From: JAFGBZ01 sp043817715
GTDB taxonomy: Archaea; Iainarchaeota; Iainarchaeia; Iainarchaeales; JAFGBZ01
Direction of reading: 5' to 3'
DNA length: 27,627 nt
Assembly: GCA_043817715.1 (NCBI GenBank)
Contig: JBDRGO010000014.1
Span: 1-27,627 of the forward strand
Every line of letters begins with the position of its first letter. The first letter of the stretch is position 1. Position numbers and translations under genes: made by a program. This document shows positions 7,260 to 14,349 of the stretch, piece after piece. The notes under the pieces are model-generated. The model searched no databases, was not told the DNA's origin, and worked only from the letters and a program-made list of their open reading frames with translations.

Positions 7260-7600
7260 ATTCACAGCCAAGAATTCAAAAAATTGGTTTTGCAGAAGAG
7301 TCAATTGAAAAAGCTTTCCATAAACTTGAAAAAGGGAAACATGAAGAAAAACAATTATTTGAATTTTTAAAAAGAGCAATTAATGACCTTAAAGAAAATC
7401 CTTTTTATGGAATAAGAATTCCTTCAAAACTCTGGCCAAAAAAATATATTGAAAAATATAAAATAAATAATTTAAGAAAGTATAATCTGCCAAACGGATG
7501 GAGATTGCTTTACACAATAAAAGCAAATGAAATCGAAATAATTTCAGTTTTAATCGAATGGCTTGACCACAAAAAATATGAAAAAAAATTCAAATATTAA
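7256..7600 (+). CDS. RelE/ParE-superfamily toxin-like protein
   Basis: 114 residues. The C-terminal half follows the RelE/ParE fold pattern: a helical N-terminus (about 10-50), DLKENPFYGIRIP (about 45-57), then NLRKYNLPNGWRLLYTI and EIISVLIEWLDHKKYEKKF, corresponding to the L-x-x-x-WRLLY strand and the final strand with H and basic residues in RelE proteins. In this superfamily such proteins cleave ribosome-bound mRNA or poison gyrase; which applies here is unknown. It is coupled to the preceding small gene by an ATGA overlap. The N-terminal helix pair is longer than in typical archaeal RelE, so it may be a divergent subfamily. Confidence 0.7.
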   Translation: MNSQPRIQKIGFAEESIEKAFHKLEKGKHEEKQLFEFLKRAINDLKENPFYGIRIPSKLWPKKYIEKYKINNLRKYNLPNGWRLLYTIKANEIEIISVLIEWLDHKKYEKKFKY

Positions 7601-7706
7601 GTGAAAAAATGAAAGAATTCAACTGCGGCAGCCGTTGCGCCGGCTGGCGGGTGCGCACTGCTTTCAGCAGTGCTTAATTGGTGAAAAAATGAAGGAATTC
7701 AATTGT
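7601..7706 (+). repeat. Two-hairpin insert (copy A) flanked by 26-base direct repeats of a gene start
   Basis: 7601-7626 and 7681-7706 are direct repeats (23 of 26 bases identical, offset exactly 80). Each contains the ribosome binding site, ATG and first six codons of the PHP-domain gene. Between them, 7627-7680 is a G+C-rich insert with two perfect hairpins: cagccg-ttgcgc-cggctg (7629-7646) and gcactgct-ttc-agcagtgc (7655-7673), ending gcttaattg (7672-7680). The same layout and ending recur inverted at 21302-21363. No transposase is nearby. Confidence 0.75.
7609..7677 (+). CDS. Short upstream ORF made by the duplicated start (22 codons)
   Basis: Starting at the first copy of the duplicated gene start, the frame reads MKEFNC, the same six residues that begin the PHP protein, then runs through the hairpin insert (GSRCAGWRVRTAFSSA) to a TAA at 7675-7677. 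It has a full copy of the upstream gtga element. It is probably an accident of the insertion, but if translated it would act as an upstream ORF and could influence the PHP gene 12 bases later. Translation is not demonstrated. Confidence 0.25.
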   Translation: MKEFNCGSRCAGWRVRTAFSSA

Positions 7707-8960
7707 GACCTGCATTTTCATGGACCTCAATCCAGCGGAGTAAGCAAAAACATGCTTCTTCCGGTGATTGCAAAGCAATCAGAACTAAAAGGACTGCATG
7801 TTGTAAGCTCTGCTGATTTATTGAATGCGAAATGGTTCGAGCATGTGAAAAAAAATTTAACTGAAGAAGAAAATAATGTTTTTAGTGTCCGTGATTCAGA
7901 TACAAAAGTAATTCTTGGAACTGAAATTAACTGCAATAAAAGAGTTCATCATTTGATTTATTTTCCTTCAATTGAAAGCGCATTGGAATTAAAGGAAAAA
8001 TTAAAGGGAAAAGCAATTTTTGATTCATGGGGATGCGGAAGGCCAACAATTCATGCAGGCGCGGAAGAAATTGCAGAGCAGGTAAAAGATATTGGAGGAA
8101 TTATCGGACCGGCACATGCATTCACTCCTTATTTTTCCGTTTACGCGCATTTCAATTCATTGAAAGAACTTTACGGAGAACAGGAAAAAAATATTTATTT
8201 CATGGAATTAGGTTTAAGTGCCGATACAAATTTAGCTGATTTGATTTCAGAAAATCATAAATATAATTTTTTAACAAACAGTGACAGTCACTCTCCTTGG
8301 CCTTTTCGCATTGGAAGAGAATTTAATAGAATTAAAATGCTTAAACCAAATTTTGATTCATTAAAGAAAGCATTAAAGGAAAAAGAAGAAAAACTCATAA
8401 CGCTTAATGTTGGTTTGAATCCTCGCGAAGGAAAATATCATTTAACTGCCTGCACTAAATGTTTTGCAAAATATTCCTTGGAACAATCACAGAAACTGAA
8501 TTTTAAATGCATGAAATGCGCCGGCGAAATAAAGAAAGGGGTTAAGGACCGAATAATGGAATTAAAGGATTCTGATGAAGGAATTCATCCTAAATTCAGG
8601 CCTCCTTACATGCATTCAGTTCCTTTAGCTGAAATAATTCAATCGCATTTCAAGGTAAAGAATGTGAATTCAGTTAAAGTGCAAAGCAATTGGCAGGACT
8701 TAATTGATAAATTTAAAACTGAAATAACTATTTTAGTTGATGCGCCAATTGAAGAAATAATTGAAGAAAATTCAGAAATAGGTAAAACAATTGATTCATT
8801 CAGAAAAGGATTTATTGTTTATGATTCCGGAGGCGGGGGAAATTATGGAACGCCATACATCTGCCATTCAATAAAAGAATGTGAATTAAAAAGAAAAGAA
8901 ATTAAAGAAAAAAATTTAATTCAAAGAACAATTGGACAGAAAACTTTAGGAGAATATTGA
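7689..8960 (+). CDS. PHP-domain phosphoesterase with zinc ribbon (COG1379 type)
   Basis: 423 residues from ATG 7689, preceded by ggtga; a TTG-initiated extension to 7635 would run through the hairpin insert and is rejected. PHP motifs: DLHFHGPQSSGVSKNM at 6-21, GTEIN near 78, PAHAFTPYFSVY near 140, NSDSHSPWPFRIGREF near 200. A zinc ribbon follows, CTKC ... CMKC, near 256-280. The C-terminal part (FRPPYMHSVPLAEII, IVYDSGGGGNYG) is also typical of this archaeal/bacterial family, once described as helicase-associated. A metal-dependent phosphoesterase is likely; the substrate is unknown. It is convergent with the PAC2 gene, with a single base between the stops. Confidence 0.88.
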   Translation: MKEFNCDLHFHGPQSSGVSKNMLLPVIAKQSELKGLHVVSSADLLNAKWFEHVKKNLTEEENNVFSVRDSDTKVILGTEINCNKRVHHLIYFPSIESALELKEKLKGKAIFDSWGCGRPTIHAGAEEIAEQVKDIGGIIGPAHAFTPYFSVYAHFNSLKELYGEQEKNIYFMELGLSADTNLADLISENHKYNFLTNSDSHSPWPFRIGREFNRIKMLKPNFDSLKKALKEKEEKLITLNVGLNPREGKYHLTACTKCFAKYSLEQSQKLNFKCMKCAGEIKKGVKDRIMELKDSDEGIHPKFRPPYMHSVPLAEIIQSHFKVKNVNSVKVQSNWQDLIDKFKTEITILVDAPIEEIIEENSEIGKTIDSFRKGFIVYDSGGGGNYGTPYICHSIKECELKRKEIKEKNLIQRTIGQKTLGEY

Positions 8961-8961
8961 T

Positions 8962-9738
8962 TTACCTCACATAACTTAATTCATCATTGTCTTCTTGTTC
9001 TGTTGCTTTTTCAAGTTTTTTTGTCAGTTCAGTGAATGCCTGTTCTATTTCAACTGATTCTTTTTTGATTTTATCCATGTCAACTGGAAACCTGAATTTT
9101 TTGTTCAGTAATTCAAGGACTGTTTTTGCGGCTCCGGGATCTCCATAAACTAATCGAATGCTTGTTTCACCCATTAAACAGGCTCCTTTCAATCCATGTA
9201 CTTTAGCCATTCCAAGAATTAATCCTGCAGCGCCGGAAATAAGCCCTTCACCTTTATTTGAATCAGCCCCTAAAGAAATCCATTCCTGAAGAACGTCCTT
9301 ATGGGTTGCCGCAGCAACAACTCCCGGAGCTTTTGAAACCCTTTTTTCCCCGATATTTATTCCGGCCAAAGTGATTATCTGGGAAACCCCTTTTGCCTTC
9401 ATTTCAGAAACAATTTTTCCTGCAAATTCATAATGCTCTTTTCCGCTGGATGATTTTGCATCCAAAGCAGGCTGAATCGGCCCCGAAAGAAACAGGAATT
9501 TCTGCCCTTTTAATTCATAAAAATAAATTTCGTCCTTGATTAATTCAAGCACTCCTTTTGTTGTGTGCACACTCGGAGGGAATGAATCAGAAATAATTTC
9601 CCCGACTTTTTTCGGCTTTAATTCCTTGATTAAATAATCAACAACGATTTTTCCAACCAAACCGATTCCAGGCAAACCAGTTAAAAGAACCGCATTTTCA
9701 AATCCTTTTCCGTTAAGAAAATTAATTTTTGTCGCCAT
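8962..9738 (-). CDS. PAC2-family proteasome assembly chaperone homologue
   Basis: 258 residues from ATG 9738. A TTG at 9759 would add seven residues; gagggg lies between the two, 13 bases before the ATG, so the ATG is preferred although the spacing is long. Motifs: AVLLTGLPGIGLVGKIVVDYLI near 17-38, FPPSVHTTKGVLEL near 55, FLSGPIQP near 87, and GLISGAAGLILGMAKVHGLKGACLMGETS near 170-198, all typical of the archaeal COG2047/PAC2 family. The C-terminal 40 residues form a charged helix. Members are ATP-independent chaperone-like proteins linked to proteasome assembly; in archaea the exact role is unproven. It is the last gene of the S27e-aIF2-alpha group, a conserved archaeal position. Confidence 0.88.
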   Translation of the reverse strand: MATKINFLNGKGFENAVLLTGLPGIGLVGKIVVDYLIKELKPKKVGEIISDSFPPSVHTTKGVLELIKDEIYFYELKGQKFLFLSGPIQPALDAKSSSGKEHYEFAGKIVSEMKAKGVSQIITLAGINIGEKRVSKAPGVVAAATHKDVLQEWISLGADSNKGEGLISGAAGLILGMAKVHGLKGACLMGETSIRLVYGDPGAAKTVLELLNKKFRFPVDMDKIKKESVEIEQAFTELTKKLEKATEQEDNDELSYVR

Positions 9739-9756
9739 AAAAAAATCTTTTCCCCT

Positions 9757-9823
9757 CAAATAAATTCAAAACCAAATAAATTCAATTTCATTTCAAATCA
9801 AATACAAATAAATTCAAAACCAA
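9757..9823. repeat. 19-base direct repeat in the aIF2-alpha/PAC2 spacer
   Basis: The 19-mer caaataaattcaaaaccaa occurs exactly at 9757-9775 and 9805-9823. Between and around the copies, shorter caaataaattcaa and gataaattcaatt variants recur through the 143-base spacer. Nop10, often encoded at this place in archaea, is not present: there is no CxxC-bearing short ORF. Confidence 0.6.
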
Positions 9824-9881
9824 TACAGATAAATTCAATTCCTCACAAATCAATTTCATTCAAAATAAATTTAATTTCAAT

Positions 9882-10685
9882 TTATTTTCCTTTCAGTTCA
9901 AATGAGCCTGTTCCTTTTCCGGATTTGACTGAATCAACTGCAGCTTCAGCAAAGGCATTAATGTTTTTTTCCGCATCCTTGTAATTGAATGAAGTTGATT
10001 TTACCTTGAATGCGCTTGAACCCAAATATATTACTTCAACATTTTTTCCTTTTACTTTATCCATTCCTGCCTTGACTGCCTTCTTAATCACTTCAACTCC
10101 GGCAAAGGCATTCGATGAAATCTTTAATGTGCCTTCAACTGTTTTTTTCGGCTCTTCAATGCTTTTGTCAATCAATTCAATCAATGGCTTCATAAATTTT
10201 TTTGAAACCCCTTCAGCGGCTTTTTCTTTATTTAATTTTATTTCAGAAAATGCTTCATGCAATGAATCATATTTTTCAAGCAAAGGCACTGCAACCTCAT
10301 CCCATGCAACAGAAGGGTCTGTTTTAACCTGGCTTGCAAGAACTTCCAATAATTTCTGCGCTCTTTTAAATGATTTGAATTCATCAATTCTGGTTCTTTG
10401 TGCGCGGGGAGAAACCCTTATAAAAGACAAATCCACCTGGTTTTTTTCAAGAGAAACATTTGTTACTTTTGCAGCACGCATCTGGCCTTCTTTTACAAAA
10501 GTCCTAATGTTTTTAATCCATGAACTGCTTACCTGAGAAATATGTACAAATCCCTGGACTCCTTCATATTCAGATAATTCAGCAAACACCCCATAATCCA
10601 GTATTTTGGTTATTTTGCATACAACCACTTCGCCTACTTCAGGAAACTGCACTGCTTTCACTTCCTCAATAATCCTTGAACTCAT
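9882..10685 (-). CDS. eif2a: Translation initiation factor aIF2, alpha subunit
   Basis: 267 residues, the usual length. It is part of the aIF2 heterotrimer that brings initiator tRNA to the small ribosomal subunit. Residues about 14-85 are an S1 RNA-binding domain (GEVVVCKITKILDYGVFAEL, then GFVHISQVSSSWIKNIRTFV). The helical middle domain (about 90-175) and the C-terminal alpha/beta domain (about 180-260, with VEVIYLGSSAFKV) follow. The start overlaps the S27e gene by 20 bases, so translation is coupled. Members of the same cluster in other archaea are GINS, S27e and Nop10. Confidence 0.95.
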   Translation of the reverse strand: MSSRIIEEVKAVQFPEVGEVVVCKITKILDYGVFAELSEYEGVQGFVHISQVSSSWIKNIRTFVKEGQMRAAKVTNVSLEKNQVDLSFIRVSPRAQRTRIDEFKSFKRAQKLLEVLASQVKTDPSVAWDEVAVPLLEKYDSLHEAFSEIKLNKEKAAEGVSKKFMKPLIELIDKSIEEPKKTVEGTLKISSNAFAGVEVIKKAVKAGMDKVKGKNVEVIYLGSSAFKVKSTSFNYKDAEKNINAFAEAAVDSVKSGKGTGSFELKGK

Positions 10686-10866
10686 TCAAAATTTTTCCAT
10701 TAATTCCTGCCTTTGAACCTGAAGGCTCAGCCAGCATTGAACTGCATTTAAAGCATTTCACTTTAGTTGAGGCAGCGGAAAAAGTTGTCTGCGTACTGCT
10801 GCATTTATCGCATTTAATTTTTAAAAATTTTGATTTCGGCTTCTTGATTAATTTTTTTTCATCCAT
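10666..10866 (-). CDS. rps27e: Small ribosomal subunit protein S27e (eS27)
   Basis: 66 residues. A zinc-ribbon ribosomal protein: Cys19, Cys22, Cys38 and Cys41 form the two CxxC knuckles in KCDKCSS and VKCFKCSSML. A ggggg element lies about 8 bases before the ATG. It overlaps aIF2-alpha by 20 bases. L44e, its usual upstream neighbour in archaea, is not found; the 117-base spacer up to the GINS gene is AT-rich low-complexity sequence with short repeats. Confidence 0.92.
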   Translation of the reverse strand: MDEKKLIKKPKSKFLKIKCDKCSSTQTTFSAASTKVKCFKCSSMLAEPSGSKAGINGKILNEFKDY

Positions 10867-10922
10867 TTAAAAACCCCCTGTTTTAAAGCTTTAAAATCCT
10901 CGATTTTAAATCCATTTAAAAA
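10861..10922. repeat. 13-base repeat duplicating the S27e start region
   Basis: The S27e start with its upstream bases (minus strand tttttaaatggat) at 10861-10873 is repeated exactly at 10910-10922, 49 bases upstream. The upstream copy opens a ten-codon frame (MDLKSRILKL) that ends before the true ribosome binding site. The arrangement resembles, on a smaller scale, the duplicated start at 7601-7706. Confidence 0.5.
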
Positions 10923-10960
10923 TCTCCTATTTTTAACACATTGATTCCTGAATTTAATTT

Positions 10961-10990
10961 AAATTTAATCATTTTAAATTTAATCATTTT
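10961..10990. repeat. 15-base exact tandem duplication at the GINS stop codon
   Basis: The unit aaatttaatcatttt occurs at 10961-10975 and again at 10976-10990. The second copy includes the GINS stop codon. It probably arose by replication slippage in AT-rich sequence. Confidence 0.6.
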
Positions 10991-11541
10991 AATTTAACTA
11001 AATTTCTTCCTTCCAGAAGCTTTGCAATCTGAACAGGCAGTTCAACTTCCTCTCCTTTTTTGAAAGGCCCGTATTCCTGCATGTCTGTTCCGACAAAAGA
11101 AGGAATCTCAGAAGAAATTCTGGCTCGCACTTTATTTAAAGCCTTTGCCTTTTCCTTGCCTAAGCCTTTTTTTTCAGCCAAAAACACGTCTTCCAGCAGG
11201 GCATCATGCCCTTCAACCTGCTTTAACAGCGCTGAAAACAATTTTTTTTCTTCAGGAGTAAAGCCAAGAAAATCAATTTCCTTTGTTTTGGCGGCAACCA
11301 GAACCTTATTCAGAATTTTTTTTTCCCTTATTAAAAAAATTTCTTCCACCAGTTTTTTCAGATTAGTAAATGACCTTGTTTTTGAAATTGAAAAATCCTT
11401 TAATGAATCAAAATATGCTTTTTTTTCTTCATCCACAAATTCTCCCAGGTCATCAAAAAAATCTTCTTCAAGTTCTGTTAATCTGGAGGAATTTTTTTCC
11501 AAGCGATGAATTCTTCTTAATTCGTCATAATTCAAAACCAT
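10984..11541 (-). CDS. gins51: GINS complex subunit Gins51 (Gins15)
   Basis: 185 residues. GINS binds MCM and Cdc45/GAN to form the archaeal replicative helicase. The N-terminal helical A domain (about 1-125, DELRRIHRLEKNSSRLTELEEDFF) followed by a small C-terminal B domain (about 140-185, PSFVGTDMQEYGPFKKGEEVELPVQIAKLLEGRNLVKL) is the A-B order of the archaeal Gins51 type. The start overlaps the PriS stop by 17 bases, with a ggggt element before it. The context between primase and S27e is the known replication-translation cluster. Confidence 0.88.
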   Translation of the reverse strand: MVLNYDELRRIHRLEKNSSRLTELEEDFFDDLGEFVDEEKKAYFDSLKDFSISKTRSFTNLKKLVEEIFLIREKKILNKVLVAAKTKEIDFLGFTPEEKKLFSALLKQVEGHDALLEDVFLAEKKGLGKEKAKALNKVRARISSEIPSFVGTDMQEYGPFKKGEEVELPVQIAKLLEGRNLVKLK

Positions 11542-14263
11542 AAGTATTACCCCTTAACAATAAATAAACTGCAACAGCTTTTGGAAGAGTGATTTCTTCC
11601 TTTTCTTTAAACCCACCCCACCTTTTATTATTTAAATAGAACTCAGGAGTTTTTTTAACACTAACCTTTAGTTCTCCTTCATTAAAAACAACTGCGTCAT
11701 CAAATGCATTGAATTCTTTTAATTCATTAAATGATAATTCTTTTGCAATCAACCCTGTTGAGCCATGCAATGTATTTGGCACCCTTACAATTTTTCTTGA
11801 ATCAATTGAAGTACTTCTATCTAATAAAATTTTTTTTCTTTCAGCAATTCTTGAAAGGATTCTTTCCCATGCCTCGCCTGTTTTTTTTAAAGGAGTAAAT
11901 GACTGAAGCATTCCTTTATTTAAATCATTCAAAACTCTTTCTTTATCATAAAAAATTCTTTTAATTTGAGCATTGCCAAACCCACTCCAAACCGCGAGTT
12001 CTTCAAATTTTTCTTCTTCAATTAATTCATTTAATTCATTTAATAAAATTTTTTGCCAGCCTTTTTTTTCTTTTTCTCTTGGACAAAACATTGCTTTTTT
12101 TCTTTTATCAAAATAAAAACCCAAAGTTTGTGTTTCCAACCCGTTCGCGGTCAAATAATCAACTAATTCAACTCTTGCTTTAGGTGAAAGTAACTGGATT
12201 TCTTTTGAACGAATATGAACATGGAAACCTTTGCTGCCGCTATTATGCAATAATATTGGCAAAGCCCCTCCCCAAAAATTCTCGTTTTGTTCAACAGAAA
12301 AATCATAAACTTTTTTCTTTCTCTTTTTTTTAATTTCTTTAATTTTTAAAAACCCTAACTCTGAATCAATCAATTTTTTATAATTTTTCAAAACAATTTT
12401 GTGTTCTGAAGAAAAATAATTTTTTCCCCATGACTTCAACCAGTTAATTATTGCAATAATTTTATCTCGAGATAGTCTTTTTTTCTTTAATAAAAGATTG
12501 TGCTCTACGCGGTTCTTCTGGAATTTTTTTGAACCATATTTAACCTTAATTTTACTTAAATCAAAATAAATTTTTTTAAGCGGAAACACAGGGACTATTT
12601 TTTGACGTGGTTTAGGAGCAAATTTTATTTTTTTATTTAGCAAATAATTTTTAGAAATTTTAAGCATATAAACTGTTGAACCTTTGAAAAATGTTCCTTG
12701 AGGCAAATAATGGGGCTTGTTTTTTTCCTTTCTTACAGTTACAGGCAAACCATTTAGATTACATAACCAAGCCAAAGATTTAATTAAATCATGAGAAACA
12801 CTTTTTATAATATAAGAATACTTTCCTTTTTTGTAGCCGTCAGAATTGATGTACCCTTGCAAAAAAGCCCTAAATTGTTTATTGCTTAGTTTCCAAATCC
12901 AAGAAGGCAGTTTTTTATTTTTCGCTCCAAAACCAAAATTTTCCTTAAAAAAAGAAGACCATTTAATTGAATCAAAACAAACCTGTATGCAATTTTTACT
13001 TGGCTTAGAAAAAGAAATACTTTCTTTCTTAATTTTGGATTTGTGCTTTAAATATTTTATTTTTTTAAGAAAAGCCAAAGAGACACCTGAATTTCTTTTT
13101 GCAAATTCAAGAGGAGACAAATTTGAAGCTAAAAATTCATCACTCTTCACTTTAAAAAAATCTGTTTCAGTTAATTTTGAAATCTCTTTAACAACTTCAT
13201 TAATAAATTCAGTTTCTTTGGCATTGAAAGTGAATCCAATACGGGAATAATTCCTACAAGTATGACCATCCCCCAGATAATAGCCACAGAACTTTAGAAA
13301 CTCATCAGTAATATTAATTTTATCATTAAACACTCTTTTTTTTCCTTTTCTAAACTTTTTAGAATATGAATGAAATATGTGTTCAAGTGATTCTTGCTTG
13401 TTTTCAGAAACAAAAGAAACTAAAAAATCATCTTCAGAAATTTCGCTTGTTTTCTTTTCAATTATGGAAGCATCTTTCTCAAAAACATAAATTGAATGGT
13501 CTTTTGTTACACTTATTGGTTCAGAAGAACATTCAAAAAACAAATCAAAAACAAAATCATCATGTTCAATACAATTTGTTACTCTTGCAAAATTAACTGA
13601 ATAATTATTAGCACAACTCAAAACACTTAATTCTTTTTCCTTCTTGTAAAGATTAACAGCAGTCTCAAAATTTGTGAAAAAAACATCCTTGTTTTTCTTT
13701 TTAACTAAAACAGGAGTGTTTCCAGTAACTGAAAAATTGAATGAATAACCTTCAGTTAACCCTAAATCAATTTCTAATAAATCAAGCATTCTAATTAATT
13801 CTTTTTTTACTTCATTCAAGCATTCAGGACAAACCCATTCCTCTATTTTTAATCCTGTTCCGCATGAATCGCATGCTTCCATCAGGCCAGTTCCTTCTTT
13901 TCCGCAGGAAGGGCATTTCCAGAAAGTGTGCTTTTCACTGCATTCAGTTTTCAAGTCATCTGCATCAAATTCAAAAACCAAGTCGCTTCCTTTCCATTCC
14001 TTGGCTTCCATTGGCCTTGCATTAGGAAATTTATAATAAGCAACTGAATAAGAAAAATAAAAAGGAGAATCATTTACAAGAAATTCATTCATTTCTTTTG
14101 CATTATTAAAACTTAAATGCCTTGAAGAAATTTTCTGCCCGAAATTCCCGAAACCGAATTCCCGTTCATTCAATCTTGGAATTCCTTTAACAGGATTTGA
14201 TTTATAATAAGAAGAAAATTCTTTTTTCAGGTAATTCTGGATTTCCTTTTCATCAAAAATCAT
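11525..14263 (-). CDS. priS: DNA primase small (catalytic) subunit PriS, interrupted by an intein
   Basis: 912 codons from ATG 14263 (a TTG at 14275 is rejected because gggtga sits between them, 4 bases before the ATG). After removal of the intein (residues 178-674) the enzyme is 415 residues, a normal PriS. Catalytic motif FEFDADD is at 97-103 (Asp100, Asp102). A zinc-binding insert with Cys 117, 120, 131, 134, 145 and 148 follows. The second catalytic motif SGSKGFHVHI is at 675-684, directly after the intein. RVPNTLHGSTGL near 827-838 is the third conserved segment. PriS makes RNA/DNA primers with PriL and contacts the replisome. It overlaps GINS by 17 bases and follows priL in the same operon. 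Confidence 0.95.
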   Translation of the reverse strand: MIFDEKEIQNYLKKEFSSYYKSNPVKGIPRLNEREFGFGNFGQKISSRHLSFNNAKEMNEFLVNDSPFYFSYSVAYYKFPNARPMEAKEWKGSDLVFEFDADDLKTECSEKHTFWKCPSCGKEGTGLMEACDSCGTGLKIEEWVCPECLNEVKKELIRMLDLLEIDLGLTEGYSFNFSVTGNTPVLVKKKNKDVFFTNFETAVNLYKKEKELSVLSCANNYSVNFARVTNCIEHDDFVFDLFFECSSEPISVTKDHSIYVFEKDASIIEKKTSEISEDDFLVSFVSENKQESLEHIFHSYSKKFRKGKKRVFNDKINITDEFLKFCGYYLGDGHTCRNYSRIGFTFNAKETEFINEVVKEISKLTETDFFKVKSDEFLASNLSPLEFAKRNSGVSLAFLKKIKYLKHKSKIKKESISFSKPSKNCIQVCFDSIKWSSFFKENFGFGAKNKKLPSWIWKLSNKQFRAFLQGYINSDGYKKGKYSYIIKSVSHDLIKSLAWLCNLNGLPVTVRKEKNKPHYLPQGTFFKGSTVYMLKISKNYLLNKKIKFAPKPRQKIVPVFPLKKIYFDLSKIKVKYGSKKFQKNRVEHNLLLKKKRLSRDKIIAIINWLKSWGKNYFSSEHKIVLKNYKKLIDSELGFLKIKEIKKKRKKKVYDFSVEQNENFWGGALPILLHNSGSKGFHVHIRSKEIQLLSPKARVELVDYLTANGLETQTLGFYFDKRKKAMFCPREKEKKGWQKILLNELNELIEEEKFEELAVWSGFGNAQIKRIFYDKERVLNDLNKGMLQSFTPLKKTGEAWERILSRIAERKKILLDRSTSIDSRKIVRVPNTLHGSTGLIAKELSFNELKEFNAFDDAVVFNEGELKVSVKKTPEFYLNNKRWGGFKEKEEITLPKAVAVYLLLRGNTYGFEL
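12242..13732 (-). mobile_element. PriS intein with LAGLIDADG homing endonuclease
   Basis: 497 residues inserted between FNF and SGSKGFH, at the primase active-site motif. It starts with Ser (SVTGNTPVLV, block A), has block B His in TKDHSIYVF, two endonuclease motifs, FCGYYLGDGH and FLQGYINSDGY, both keeping the acidic residue, and ends VYDFSVEQNENFWGG...LLHN followed by the extein Ser. All splicing residues (Ser1, block B His, penultimate His, final Asn, +1 Ser) are present, so it should be an active class 1 intein. The DNA is noticeably poorer in G+C than the flanking extein by eye, in keeping with horizontal homing. Confidence 0.93.
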
Positions 14264-14349
14264 TATTTCACCCAAAAGCCCTTCCTAAATAAATCATGAA
14301 TTCCAGTAATCATTTTTCTCCATCCAATCAATTCAATTCCTTCAATCAT
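14263..14349 (-). CDS. Possible 28-residue protein tiled between priL and priS
   Basis: The ATG overlaps the priL stop (ATGA, 14349-14346) and the TAA overlaps the priS ATG by one base (TAATG). The frame therefore fills the gap exactly and is co-directional. It reads MIEGIELIGWRKMITG then IHDLFRKGFWVK, an amphipathic-looking peptide. The ribosome binding site of priS is inside its last codons. It may be a real small protein, or only a translational bridge that lets ribosomes pass from priL to priS. A chance ORF is possible because the gap is short. Confidence 0.4.
   Translation of the reverse strand: MIEGIELIGWRKMITGIHDLFRKGFWVK

Noticed and set aside
9757..9823. Repeated 19-mers as a CRISPR array
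   Set aside because: Only two exact copies, AT-rich, spacing filled with variants of the same words, and no cas genes.
11525..14263. Large insertion in PriS as a frameshifted or fused gene
   Set aside because: The insertion is in frame, has all intein blocks, and removal restores the exact SGSxGxH motif.
14264..14275. TTG start for priS adding four residues
   Set aside because: The gggtga ribosome binding site lies inside this extension, directly before ATG 14263.
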